Source: Sipunculus nudus (lineage: Eukaryota; Annelida; Sipuncula; Golfingiida; Sipunculidae). From it: 64,000 bases of DNA. Positions 48,065 to 60,877 of the stretch are shown one piece after another. Location of the stretch: assembly GCA_026874595.1 (NCBI GenBank), contig CM049316.1, positions 45,895,695 through 45,959,694 on the forward strand, written 5' to 3'. Below the pieces are notes generated by a model. It was not told the DNA's origin. It made no database searches and saw only the letters and a list, made by a program, of their open reading frames with translations. The position numbers and the translations under genes were made by a program. How positions within the stretch are numbered: the stretch's first letter is position 1; each line of letters begins with the position of its first letter.

Positions 48065-49344
48065 GAATTTATTGACTTTAGAAATTGTTAACTCGGCAAC
48101 TCAAAAGATTCACGACGCAGTGAGATTGTCTCTGCCGCCGTCACGGTCAGGCTCTCTGTGATATACCGTAACATATACTTAGTGACTAATTATTATTTAG
48201 TGAGTTAGCTACTTAAAGTCTTACTGTCGTCAAGAAAAAATTTGATCAGTTTATCTTTATAATCTATATAAAGATAATTTTAAACTCCAATTATATATAC
48301 ATATTTGGCATCTTCCGTACATTCTCTAATACATATGCTATATGTAAATAAAGTTTCTTTTTTGTTGTTCTTTAAATCTATCTACAAAATTTCCTTTTTA
48401 CAACAAAAAAACGATATACCTCACATTTGGTATGCACATAACAATAACAAAAATCTAAAGATACATACAAATATCTGTAAATAAGTTTTTTACTGATATT
48501 CATAATATTTCCTTCTTCTTAAATTTTTATTTTTTTTTTAAGTTTTGGACAAACTTACAAATAAATCTTTGTTCATTATTTTATAAAATAAGATATCAAA
48601 AGAGAGGAAAAACCTGTTTTCAAATGAGTGAGAAAATTGGATAGCTTTGTTCCTGATAGTTTGTGAGAAATATTCCTCTGAAGACGGTGTTAATGGCTTA
48701 AATAGTGTTTTAACAAAATGGACTAAAACTGTTTGATATGAGTAATTTGTCATAGTTGGCTAACTGAAATGTGAATATGAGAGACAGTTTCATTTCATGA
48801 TGCCGAATCCATTTTTGATCTGATTCTGTTGCCTCCCTCTCGAATTATTTTTAATCATGTAAAATGAAATATGTGTGATCTCAAATCAGTAAGTGTCATA
48901 CTGAGATTAAGGCTAAGCTTAAGGTCGCCCGGTGTTCCAGGTATTGAAGTCACCCAGCTAACCAGGCGTGCACTAATTAGGTGTCAAAAATAAACAGTGT
49001 CCAGCATATTAAGATAAGCCGTGCTCATGCTCAACAGAGGGATACACCAGGCTAGTCCCATGCAGATGTCAATCAAATCTTAGCTCCAGCTGCCAGCTAA
49101 TCAGTGATTTAAGAATGTGTTGATTCTCTCAGGGCATACATGCGACTCTGGTAAAACCTATCGTAGAACTGAAAGGTAAGCTACAATTTCTTATTGATTA
49201 ATACAAAATTGCTGTTTTTGTTTACCGCCATTTTGATGACTCACTTCCATTATATTTGTCTGGAAAAATAAAAATCTATCTGCCTTTGCGTACGCTGCGC
49301 TCGGCTGGCGGAAATCGTCTTAGGTACTAAAGTATTATATGAAA
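48065..49344. other. No gene recognised
   Basis: AT-rich to 48890. At 49150-49186 the sequence reads AACTGAAAG|GTAAGC, a good splice donor shape that might end a non-coding exon, but nothing supports a gene. Confidence 0.35.
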
Positions 49345-49640
49345 GTCGGTGAACGTTCCTTCCGTTTCATAGCCCCAAAAGTTTGGAATTCACTTCCCAT
49401 TACCCTTAGAAAATCTCCAATTCTTGTATCATTTAAAACTAATTAAAAAATGTATCTCTATCGGCAAGCTTTTGGTAATTAATATGAATCATTTTTTTCT
49501 TGGCTAAGGCACAGGGAGTAGATTTCCATGAAACTGTATGCGGATATATTTGTGTGTTTGTGTGTGAATTGCGCTGTGAGTCCAACCATCGGATAATTGG
49601 CGCTATATAAATACTATATTATTATTATTATTATTATGAA
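49345..49640 (+). mobile_element. 3' end of a truncated L2/CR1-type LINE
   Basis: From 49345 the plus strand reads GERSFRFIAPKVWNSLP, then LRKSPILVSFKTN, an in-frame TAA at 49444-49446, then MYLYRQAFGN and a stop at 49480-49482. The order RSF, AP-x-xWNSLP, SFK and YRQAF is the usual C terminus of L2/CR1-clade reverse transcriptases. The 3' tail has GGCGCTATATAAATA followed by ATT repeats, which is the typical L2-type terminus with a short repeat instead of poly-A. Everything upstream of the last 50 or so codons is missing (5' truncation), and the internal stop shows decay. Confidence 0.72.
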
Positions 49641-49884
49641 CTTAGCTTTGAATCAACCAGTGCAAAAATTAACGGCTTTCTATGTGACTGCGTGTTGTCA
49701 AGGTGATGGAAATTATTATTTTATTAGCATTTCCTCAACTACTTATAATCATAATTATAAAAATATTTGCAGGAAGCTCAAATGAAATGCTCCCTCTCTT
49801 TCTGGATCCCACTAAAATGGCAAGACAACAGTTTAAATATACCAGAATGTTACTGCCAGCGACAGGAGGATATACGTTCATAAG

Positions 49885-50190
49885 CGTTCGTACATGTGTG
49901 TTTGTGTGTGTTTGTTCACATTTTAACTCACGCAATCATAAACGGAATCTCATGAAATTTTCAGGGCATTTCGGGAATTGGTCAATGAAGAATCGAATTG
50001 AGTTTGGTGTGGATCCGTTACATGATCCAGATACAGGAAAGTCATTAATGAATTTTCACAGATGTAAGGAGACTTCTGCACGAATGAACTTGGGAATATG
50101 GACCGATTAAGTTAATGGAAACACGGTTTTGGGAGCATCCAACAAAAGGGACCCCGCCCCTACTTGGTGGAGGCTTGCATTCCTTAGAAT
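49885..50190 (+). repeat. Interspersed repeat B, copy B1
   Basis: Contains GTGTGTTTGTTCACATTTTA, ACGCAATCATAAACGGAATC, TCAGGGCATTTCGGGAATTG, GCACGAATGAACTTGGGAAT and GGCTTGCATTCCTTAGAATG. The same words in the same order occur reverse-complemented at 17228-17530. A 135-codon open frame covers it but breaks in the other copies. Confidence 0.6.
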
Positions 50191-50709
50191 GCGGATTTTT
50201 AGTTGATTATATAAAGAGAAATGTATGTAAATCGTACTTTAACTTGACCATCTTCCAGATTTTGCCGGTTCATATCAAAGATTTCTGCGTGTTATTTAAT
50301 ACACAATATTGTATGTTTTCGCAGCACATGTAATTTTATAAACATAATTCCAAGTTCTTTGTCTCATACAAATATTTTGCTAATTATCCATAAAGCACCA
50401 CTTGTGCTGCCTCTTCACAAGTAAAGCGATAACAGGGAAACGACTATGGAGTGTACGACATTAGAAATTTAGTCAAGTAAAAAAATAAACAAGGTGCAAA
50501 TATGTTATATATAATATTATGGGCAAAGCTAATTTTTTAATCAGTCATATGTGATAGCTGGCACAAGCACAGTCCGAAGTAAAAAAGAAAATCTAAAAAA
50601 GAAAAGTTGCATTAAATGTTTATTTCACTTTCGGGGACCACATTTTACCCACAAAATATTTTGACCCATATTTATGTATGGAAATCGGAAATCTACATTC
50701 TAATGCTAT

Positions 50710-50885
50710 ATTTTAAGGTTCATTCGTGCATAAATGAATCATAATTTGTGGCCATTCTTTGATGATGTTCTTTTTCCTTGGGAGAAAATCAAAGCGATTC
50801 TTTAATGGCCGATACCCGAAAAGCCCTAATAATTTGATGGGATTCCATTCATGATTACGTGATATATGTTGTGAACAACACAAAC
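50710..50885 (-). repeat. Interspersed repeat B, copy B3 (partial)
   Basis: The minus strand has ACGTAATCATGAATGGAATC, GGGCTTTTCGGGTAT, AAAGAATCGCTTTGATTTT and ATGCACGAATGAACC, in the order of B1. It lacks the right third. Confidence 0.5.
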
Positions 50886-51594
50886 AACTCATCAACCACT
50901 AGCCCTATTACAAGCCGCCTTGGCTCCATACAAGGACGGTTTAAGAAAAGTGTGTATATTCACGTAGTCTCCGAGAGTATAGCAATGAATTCCTTGTAAC
51001 GTGACTAACGTCACGGAATACTACCCATTGCCTCCCCACCAGATTATAGCATCTTATTACACGTACACCTGAGGAAAAGCCTAAAAAACATAACTGTGTT
51101 TGCTTAGTTCAGAGAACCTGACGATGAATAAGGAAACGCCAAGAGCAATAATACTAAAAGAAATGAATAAACATACATGGTTCGACGATGACACAGAGGT
51201 CGAATTACTCAGCCTTAAAGGAAACGTGTAGTTCATCATGTCCTCCTAATATTAAGTTACACTACCGTTTAATTCTTAAATTATTATTTTCCTATTGAAG
51301 TCAGGAAATATCCTGACTGTAGTTTAAATGATTTGATGAACATAGCATATAATTATTACTAATATATATTCTAGGTGCGAATCTTCTATGCGATATTTCA
51401 TAGGAAGTTTGCAACACGTATAAGCATGGGCCCTGTATCTCGAAGCAAGTATATTTTGTTTGTAACCATGATATATACAGAGATCTCGATTCTAGTTATC
51501 GAATACATGTTGTTAACTGGAAATATACATTTTGAGAACGGAGGCCTTATTCATGTGTTCCGCCAGTTCTTTAATGCAAAAGGACCGAAACACC

Positions 51595-51765
51595 TGATTG
51601 CATTCACGTATTTTGTCCATATTATCAGGTTCATTCGTGCATAAGTATATAATAAGTCTGCGAAGGCATATCCTCAAATCTGACATTCTAACCATTTCCG
51701 AGGTGCACTGAAACATTCATTGGATTCGTTCATGATTATCCGAGAAATATTATGACAAGGCCTAA
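51595..51765 (-). repeat. Interspersed repeat B, copy B4 (partial)
   Basis: The minus strand has CGGATAATCATGAACGAATCC, CTCGGAAATGGTTAGAATG and GCACGAATGAACCTGATAAT followed by ATGGAC, as in B1. More diverged than the other copies. Confidence 0.45.
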
Positions 51766-51769
51766 TGCG

Positions 51770-54700
51770 AACCTGTACAATGGGATATACATAACTTATA
51801 ATGCTTCCCTGCTAACATGCTTGACCAATAAATGAAATGTACTTGATTATATTAAAATTAATAATGTATACATATAAAAAGCAAGTACTTAAATATTTTA
51901 ACTCAGTCCAAGCAGCATACATCAGACCTGAGATACTGGCATGGATGTGCATTAGCAACCGCAGGTGGCGCAACAAGTTTTGCATGTGGCAAAACCTAAA
52001 AATACCTGAGTAGAAATAAGCAGGCATATACGCTGCGCAAATATTATTGTAGGTGGCGCCACAGGTCTTGTATCAGGCTGATATGTCAAATCTCTCAAAT
52101 TGAGGAATCGTTGATAGTAGGTTGGAAAATGTTTATACAGGTCTAGGGGTTCCGACTTTAAAAAAGCTCAAAAATACAAATACAACAGGAACAGTAAATT
52201 TTTTTTTATTACATAAAAAACCTTATAATTTTGAAGGAGAATAGCACCTTTTATATTGTCTCAGATGATTCCATACATACGTCAGCGTATTTACCTATAT
52301 GTATGCGCCATAAATATGCAGCTGGTTTCGATCGCTCAGGGTAGTGATTGAAAACCCATACGAAAGTTATAGTCTGGTCATTCTAATTGTTTTTTAAGCC
52401 GAACCCGGCATTTTGAGATGATTTTTGTTGTATCAAGAACAAGAAATTCTGGAAAATAACATATTTAAAGTCCATAAAGTCCCAATGGGGAGAGTCATTT
52501 AATTTGATGTTATTAATTGGCTAAGTAACTATAAAGTTTATTTTACTTATCTGCATATTGTTGTGAAGTCAATGCTGTATAAATTAAATAGTTAATATTA
52601 ATGAGAAATATATTATTCAAAAAGTATAAAAATAATGTATTATCTTTATATATCAATTGCAGGTTATATAACTTAAAGTGCTTTTATAAATGATTTTTGT
52701 ATTTAAGGGGTTTGTGCATAATTTGGAATCAGGCGATCCATTCCCCCATAACACATGTAACAGGTCATGGTACGGCAAGAATATTAAGTCATGGAACCAT
52801 GTAGAATATCCACACCTTGTGAACACTGAATATAGTTCCTTACTTCACAGATCTTAATATAATACAAGCATATCAACCAGTGGTTTTGAATATGTGCCCT
52901 GGTCAGTCAAACGTGTTAATACCACAACGTACCAGGTTAATACCAGAACGTACCAGAGACTCATTGAGAATAATGTTCAGCCACTTGGATCACTGGTGTC
53001 CAGGTGAAACTTGTATATTCCAGTTTTGTCATGAATATTCATATGATTATATATTAAACTGTATGTCTATAAATATGACCCACTTGGCATGACCAGTCAG
53101 ATCACACCGGTACATCATACAACCATCACAGACAGAACGTCAGCTACAGAAAGGTGTGGTCTCGGCTACTTCATCCAGTGACAACTTGTAATAGTTAACA
53201 GATAAACGTCTCACATCATCTTGGACTGCTTGTTATCGTGAGTGTGCAATGACTGCAGTCTTCAACCAACAACAACAACACACTCACCCACGTAACAATA
53301 GTCATATTGAGTTTTTGTCTTTACCCATATGAGGGACCAGTCATTTTAAAGATCTCTTCATTACCTATCTATTGAATCCTACTAAGATGTAAATTTACAA
53401 ATATTTAATAAATAGTAATAGTTTTAAGAATATTGTTTAGGACAGGGCTCGACGATAACAATTGCGTACTCGCCGAATGGGTTGGAAATATTGCGAGAAC
53501 AACTTCCCCAAGTGTCGGAGAGTTGCCCTTTAAACATTCCAAGGGAATATAACATACAGATAAACCATATAGAAACAGGAAGAGGGGATATCTTTTTTCA
53601 CGATATGTATCATGAGGGATGTAGGATTATCGACATGAGGGAATTTTTAGTAGTTAAATGGTGTTCGACCCCATTTCTATGACATGCAAATAATATATAC
53701 GGGATCTTTCTAATTCTCCCCTTAGAAAAGCTTTGTTTATTGTACTAACTTGAATAACCTGGGTAACAAATAAGAAAATTTCAGTTATATTAGAAGTCTA
53801 ATATATTTACCTCATCCTCATCTATCACATGATTTAATGATGGACTTCTCTGATGGTTTACTGTCACCTTCTTCAGTCTTTGTCAAACATAATTGTTCGA
53901 CTGCAAAAAAGCTGACTTAATTTATGCTAATAATTTAAGGGCATCTGTATGTCATCATGATATCCATTATGACGTCACAATTGTAACAGTTTTATTTAGT
54001 CCTATTACTGAGCTTAAGTCTTATGTAAGATTATTGTAACAGAGGGTTGGTCTATATGTGTTCACAACTGTGCATCATTATAGCAAGACATGCATTATAA
54101 TCCCAAGATTCAAAGGCAAGTTCAAATGAATGCTAGGATTTTTCTCACCGGCACAACCATAGACCAAAATATCGGGTACAGTAATACGATTTTGATACAG
54201 TAACCAAAGACTTTAATAGTTAACTAACAAAATATTATGACAAATCTTTTAAGTGCACTTTATTTTTGGCTGTTACCAACAAGGTTCGGCATTGACAGAA
54301 AGGAAGCACAGACCCGGAGGACTTAAAAAGAAAAATCAAAGGAAGTACCGGTCTTCTACAAAATTTTAACATTTATTATTATTATATTGAGCTTAGCTTG
54401 GTTAATTAATACATCTGTCCTGTTGCATAGACTGAACTAAATTAATGTTATGGTATAATCTGAAATTTGAACATTTTGTTGTTCAATCTTACATTTATTT
54501 TATTCAGTTATTGAGTCTGTGTGAAAAGTAAATCTGAGAAAAGATTTATCCATTCTGTCTTAACTGTCCATCTGTCTGATTGGAACAATTCACATGCGAC
54601 GTAATATATCAAATCAGTTACTCATAACCTGTTCCCATTTACATGGCAGGTATATATTGTTGGTCTTATCACGTGATTATTTTTGTTGTTGTACTTTTTT

Positions 54701-57070
54701 TTATATTTCTGACGATTTTTGGTTAATTTTGACTTCAGTCCTTCTTCTCTTTTCAGGATTACCTGTAGGAATCTCTCGATTAACCTTTTTATGATACACC
54801 ATGTCCTGGACTGGTTTCAGATGAGTTCTCAGTTTATGTCTTCCTGTTTGCTTTATCCCTATCAACAAGGATGCCTAAATGCAAAATCGAAATATAAGGC
54901 TCCACATAAATTTTGTAAGCCTTAGATTGCATTAAATTCAAAGCAAACTTTTCCACAGTCCACCCTGACGGGATATTGGTCCTCTTGCCAATTTTGCTTA
55001 CATATTTTCATTTATCCTGCATAATATTATGTTGACAAGATACTCTGCAAATATTCAGTTATAAAACTTTAAAAAAAAAAAGCAATTCAATAAACGCTTT
55101 TTTTTTATTTCTTCTAGAAAAATACATCCGGGATACTAGACCGTATTCACAGAGTTCAGACCATGGTTTGTCACATTTTACCATGTTGAACCACATGTGA
55201 CCTATTTCTGAGGTTTCAGCAAAGATTATAGTATCTTTGCTGTAATATTAGAAAGGATATTTATAATTTTGTAGCAACCGATCTTTATAATAGAATGTGG
55301 AATCCATGATTTCTTTCCATTGTCTGTAGCCAGTACTTGTTCGAGGATAATTCATATACTAGTAACGTTCAAAGTATAGAAAAATGCCTTGTAAATGATA
55401 AATTGAATTGCAATTTATTGAAATCGGGTTGAATACCATTTAAAAGTAATATGTTTCTTGATGTTGAAACCCCTATATATCCCTCATGATATAGGCCGAT
55501 ATATCGTGATATATGTATATATGATATTGTATGTGATATTTTCTTGGACTGTCTCAAGACTGTCTCAGCTGGTAACTTTAAGACACCGGGCGGGTTGTTC
55601 TCATGATTTTTCCAAAACCATGGGTAAGTGTTTTATTTAGCCCTGCCCTGGCCAATATACATAACATTGTTATTTTTGGTAAAGTTTTCAATAAACAGGC
55701 AATGAAGAGATCTTTTAAATGATAGGTCACTTATAAGGGTAAAGACCAAGTTTAAAATGACAATATGCAGATAAGACAAGTAAACCTTAATAGTTCATAA
55801 GCCATTTAAAATCATCAAAAATAAATGACTTTCCCCCAATTGGATTTTTTTACTTTTGATATATTATTCTCAAGAAGTTTCCTAATAAAATGTAGATGGT
55901 TGTATTTCTGTTGCTATTTGTTCAGAATTCAATCTCATTTTTACTTGACGAGTAACAGATGGGGTATTACAAAGTTTGACGTCAGTGATATATAGGGTAT
56001 TCCTCTGGGAGATGACATCTCTAATCGTGCAGGTCTATACTATAGGTCCGATTTTGCTGCGTAAGCACTGCGTATACGCATTCTAATGAACGGAATCACA
56101 GGCGTTTTTTTTAACTGCATTACACATACGTACCTCATATATGGAATGCTATAGCTTCAGAAGAGGAAGCCGTAGGGCCAACATGCTTTATAGAGAATTC
56201 GAGCATTGCAATGTGTGCTGTTCTCTATTTTTAGGAACAGTGGGACACTTTTGGGGGATGAGCCGTGGATAAAATCACAAATGAAAAGCTACAGGTGAGT
56301 TTACGAGGGAATTCCGACTACTATAGAATACTAACGAGAGCTTCGAAATACTCTTGTTAACTTCCTTTGTCAATCGCTTTGCAATAGTAAGGCTCTCGTG
56401 AATGAAGATAACGAACAAGAAAGCGAATGCTTCGAGATATCGGCCCCAGGGGTACGATAATATATGCCTGTAAGCTGGCAGGAAACATCCGGTGTCCACA
56501 TGTGGCATACATAAATAATCATTCCAGTGCCACAGGATATAATTGTATTGACAGGCCGGACTGGAATGAAATTCCTCCTAACCGGACATACACTAGCTGT
56601 TTGCCCAACGCGCGCACGACTGTCCAGGATACCTGATACAGTGCCTAGCTAAGCAATATTAGTTATTTTCGACCATATTTCTTCTAATGTGGGACGAAGC
56701 AATGTATATAGAAATAGTTACTAGCGGTATAAATACCTATACTTTTAGTTTATATTTCCTTTTTCCCACATTTTTTTATTGTCAACAGTTTTTAGTTCTG
56801 GTTGGAATTCTGGAAAAGTAGGTGTATTCTTTTATAATATTCAAATTAATGTAATCCTCACCCTCCCGTTCTCTAAATCCTGGATACGCCCGTGAGGCCA
56901 AAATTATTTTCAAATTATATTAAAATATTAATACTGGACCTCAACGTTGCGCATGGGTGAACACCTACTCACCAAAATAGGTTAAAAACTGCACTCTTAC
57001 ACATGTAATATCAACTCTATTTATTCTATATGGATCGTATAATAAGTAATACGAGACACTGTCCATGGTT
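51770..57070. other. No gene recognised
   Basis: 52050 carries another AGGTGGCGCCAC word. 53060-53290 has a TATAAAT word followed by an ACAACAACAACAC tract and CCACGTAACA, which could be an LTR remnant but has no second copy here. The 66-codon frame at 53482 is unlike any family I know. Elsewhere plain AT-rich DNA. Confidence 0.35.
56875..56896. mobile_element. Fragment of a MITE right end
   Basis: CTAAATCCTGGATACGCCCGTG matches the last 22 bases of MITE copies 1 and 2 with a few changes. The rest of the element is not recognisable. Confidence 0.4.
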
Positions 57071-57126
57071 CAGATGGTGGCATTCAATCGTCTCTGTGCA
57101 GATGGTGGCATTCAATCGTCTCTGTG
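57071..57126. repeat. Direct duplication of a 28-bp unit
   Basis: CAGATGGTGGCATTCAATCG followed by TCTCTGTG occurs twice in tandem, identical. Confidence 0.88.
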
Positions 57127-60100
57127 GGTAGAAGAAACCAAAGAATGACTGACCTTGGACGGGCCATGCATGACTACCCACGCGCATAGCCATGGACGCC
57201 AGAGGTTGAACCTGGGTCACCAGCGGACCATTCCGCATTACACTCTTTTTGTTGATAAATAACGAAAGATAGAAATATACTTGATACCTATCTTTTTTTA
57301 CAATACAGGCAGGATGAAGAAGCAAAATTACTTTATATTCTCTCAGTAAAATTGATAATTAGGTCACGGTAAGTAAATTAATATACTGTCTAGAGAAGGA
57401 TATGGCGATATCTCAGTGACGCAAATGTCAAATAAGATTAAAAGGCTGGAAAAATCGAGTGAAATTAAGGGGTAGGGGTAACATTTTTTTTCTTCAATTT
57501 TTGCTGAATTTCAGTAAGATTTCTAAGATATATGCATGCATTATTACGCCTGGTGTCATAGCTATTCAGTGATATCAAATTTGCTATCCTGACTTAAAAC
57601 CAACAGCAACTGGGAGGAAACATTTTAACAAATGTTTGCATTTCTCAAAATTCTCGATTTCTGACCTTTCACTCAATTTCTCATGAAATTATAGGCGTTT
57701 TTACATCATATAGGGTCTCTGGTGAAAATGCGATGTACAAAAAATTTTTTTCGCAAAAACTTTGCATAGCTGTACAATTTACCTATTTATTTTAAAGTGC
57801 ATGTTCATAACTTTCGAACAAGCCCACTACTGACGTACTGAATACTTTCATGGTGACAGAGATATTAGCCTTAAGTTGTTCATAAGTCGGTTAAACAAAA
57901 ATTCTGATTTTTTTCCCCAACTTTCTCATTTTGACGCTAGATATGAAACCTTTTGCAAACGCGTATCCCAAGCAGATCTCATTAAATTAACATCCTAAAA
58001 CCTATAGTTTGTGAAAATAACCATGGAATTTGTGGTTCTTTAAGGGACAATTTACTCCGATTTTAGAGCACTTTTGCTAACTTGGCTCCCTGACTACAAA
58101 AGCCGCTTGCATGCGGAACCCCGGTGAAGGGGAGGTTGTATACCGCTTTGGAAAGAGAGAGTAGCATCAAATCAAAAATAATTTGTGTCACTGACACTTA
58201 GATCAGCCAACATATTTTTTTAGACACTAAATGCACGGTGTTTTTGTCGCTTAATCCAAAGGGCTATTTCAAAATTAAAATACCCTGTTAAATGATATTC
58301 TATTATATTTTCATTTTTACCAGACTAAATTATAAGTGTATAACTCTTCGTCTTTTGCTTCATTTTGGGATTTTTTCCTTTTTTTCCCATACAGCATATG
58401 TTATATCAAAGCGCTCAAAATTTGTATCATTTATTTCATCCTATGATCACGAACCCTTAATCTCTGTTCCTTGTTAAGCTAGCTACTTCACAGTAACATT
58501 CACTGCATGGGAGAGGAAAAGAGCGGTGTCTGGCGCGCTCTTCAACTGCCAGGTTAAAATCTTGTACGTTTGCAATATTCAAGATGCTTATAATTAGAGA
58601 TATTGTGCCGGATCTGACAGTCCTTCTTTAAGGGTTGTGCAAAACTCTCGAAAACCCCAAAACATCACTGTAAGCTTTCATAGATCACAACGCAGTCGCG
58701 CGGTCCTGTTATTCTAACTTCTTTACCTATTTTTAAATCAAATATATGTAAATTTTTATGTATCATGTTATGTAAACTCATACCCGTCATAGTGCATAAT
58801 ACTTAATCAGCCTTTTAAACTTAATTTTAAACATACCTTCTTCTCTGGAAGCACTCTGCCTTTATTCAATGCGCACCCTCCAACGGTATCTCAACAAATG
58901 CCCTGAGATGCGGCGGTGCCGTGTCAGACCGGAATGGCTGAATACTGACACACGGGGCCTGCACTCCAGGTCAGGGCTCTGTTTAACATGCAGGGCGGGT
59001 ATTGATGTCGGCTGTTTATCATCACTGATGAGTGCACACCCAGTGGACGATCTCATCCCCACAACCAATGGTGCAACAAACCGGGGGCCGTGGTTCAGCA
59101 TATAGAATTCACATGAATTACAATAAATACATTTCCTCCGTTTCATTAATTAAAATCAGTGATACCTGATATATTATCACAGATATTACATACATAGTCT
59201 GTCTCTTCCCTAGCTGAAGTATAATTATTCGGCTTGTGAAAAAGTTGTAGGTCAAAATGATGATGTTTACATCCATAATTTGTACGTACATCACCAGCTA
59301 AAAAGAGTTATTTGCTGAATATAAATAATAATGTGTTACATACATTCAAAGTTGTATCATGACTCATAATGTGTTCCATGTGTATATACGTATTGTAACG
59401 TGCAACCGAGTTCACAAACAGAAGAAAACTACATGTACTTCAAAAGTTAAATTTACACTACCGGGTCAGGACCCCACCCTTTTAAATACAAGGATACGCG
59501 CCCCGGCCATCATCAATCAAGTTAGCAACAAGCCTGTTAGCCTCTGGGTGACCCCCAGCCAGACTACAGGCACCAGGACATGCAAGCTGGTCACTGTCAC
59601 CTCACAGCAGGTGTTCCCAGCTGCCTGCTGTAATCAATTAATACCATTCATATAGCATTTAAACACTTCACTGCTGTATAAAGTATAACATCATTGCAGT
59701 ATTATATCATATGCGTACATTCTTGAAATCCTTCAATGATTTATAATAAATGAGTTTCAATTCTTCTGTAATACATGAATGACCTTTGCTCCTGTCAAAT
59801 AAATGAGAACATACCCTAATCGCTAATGTGTGTACGTCATTTATTGTGTAAGTAGGGTAAATGTATGCTCTACAGGCAGATGGTTTGTTATACGATGGTG
59901 TACGGGTTGGTCAGCGGAGTCCGTTGTTTTGACCTTCACATAATATACAGGGCTATACTGGCGGCTGTTCATATAGCCACCCCATTCTTCGTGGTCAATA
60001 TTCTGTCAATATTCTGCGGCTGAATCCTCAGCATCTGTTACAGTCCTGTGACCCCCTGTGTACCAAGTGACCTGGGATAGTCACGTGATACTGACGGAGA

Positions 60101-60325
60101 GCTCCCTGCGGCATAGCTCACTACATTACTGCCTGCAGCAGCAGCCATTCGGCCAGTAACCTGACAACACACTGTTTGAACTGAGGCACTTCCACAGGAT
60201 GTCAATCAATCTAATCTAGTCAGCCCCTCGTCCTAAAGCAACAGTTAGATAAGGGCCGGCTGAACCCCTTGGTTCAGAATAGAATTCTCTTTTGAAACAT
60301 ACTGGGTCATCTGCCTGACTGTGAC
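57127..60325. other. No gene recognised
   Basis: 58860-59110 is GC-richer, with TGTCAG and CTGACA words that can pair. 59880-60250 is also GC-richer and contains TCACGTGA. Open frames there (78-98 codons) show no known motif. Confidence 0.35.
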
Positions 60326-60566
60326 CACAGGCGCTTGAAACCCTATTTTTAATAAGTCTTCATATCTCCAATGTACTCAGAGATACTACGACGGAATCAG
60401 GTCAAACGACCCAATACCGTGTTATCACTTGTATCGCTTGAATCCCTATTTATAATAGTCTTCATATCTCCAATGTTCTCAGAGATACTACGACGGAATC
60501 AGGTCAAACGACTCAATACCGTGTTATCACTTGTATGACATAGTACAAGGGATTCAAGCGCCTGTG
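60326..60566. repeat. Foldback element with a duplicated core
   Basis: The ends CACAGGCGCTTGAAACCC and GGGATTCAAGCGCCTGTG are inverted repeats (17 of 18 bases pair). Inside, a 103-bp unit starting CGCTTGAA is present twice (60332 and 60435) with few differences; it contains CTTCATATCTCCAATGT, AGATACTACGACGGAATC and ACCGTGTTATCACTTGTAT. No clear target duplication was seen. Confidence 0.7.
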
Positions 60567-60877
60567 CTTTGTCTGACACCTTGAGTCAGGGCTTTTCATG
60601 CAGACACCAGACTGAGCATGTGGATATCTGGTCTGTGTTTTGGTACTGGTTACTTGTGTGTGTATGTGGGTGTATCAGTGATAAGCAAGATGTTTTCTTC
60701 CTGGAAACATGTAAATGTATTATTAATATATAGAGTTGGGGTTCAGGATGGCAAGCAGCAGATTAAATAAACAAAACTGTCCAAAGTTCTCTATTTTTCA
60801 TGCATTGCAGTATTCGAACAAACAGTACAGTAACAAATATATGTACACTATGTTTAACTCGTTCACGTTCTATATTT

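Noticed and set aside
49150-49186. 5' exon ending at AACTGAAAG|GTAAGC
   Set aside because: A donor-like word alone is common by chance, and no downstream exon was found.
49703-50110. 135-codon plus-strand open frame
   Set aside because: It spans interspersed repeat B, and the frame is broken in every other copy.
53060-53290. Third LTR, from the TATAAAT word to CCACGTAACA
   Set aside because: No second copy, no left boundary and no primer-binding site could be found in the window.
53482-53682. 66-codon open frame that reads rather protein-like
   Set aside because: No recognised motif, no neighbouring exons and an alternative frame that looks equally plausible; not enough to call a gene.
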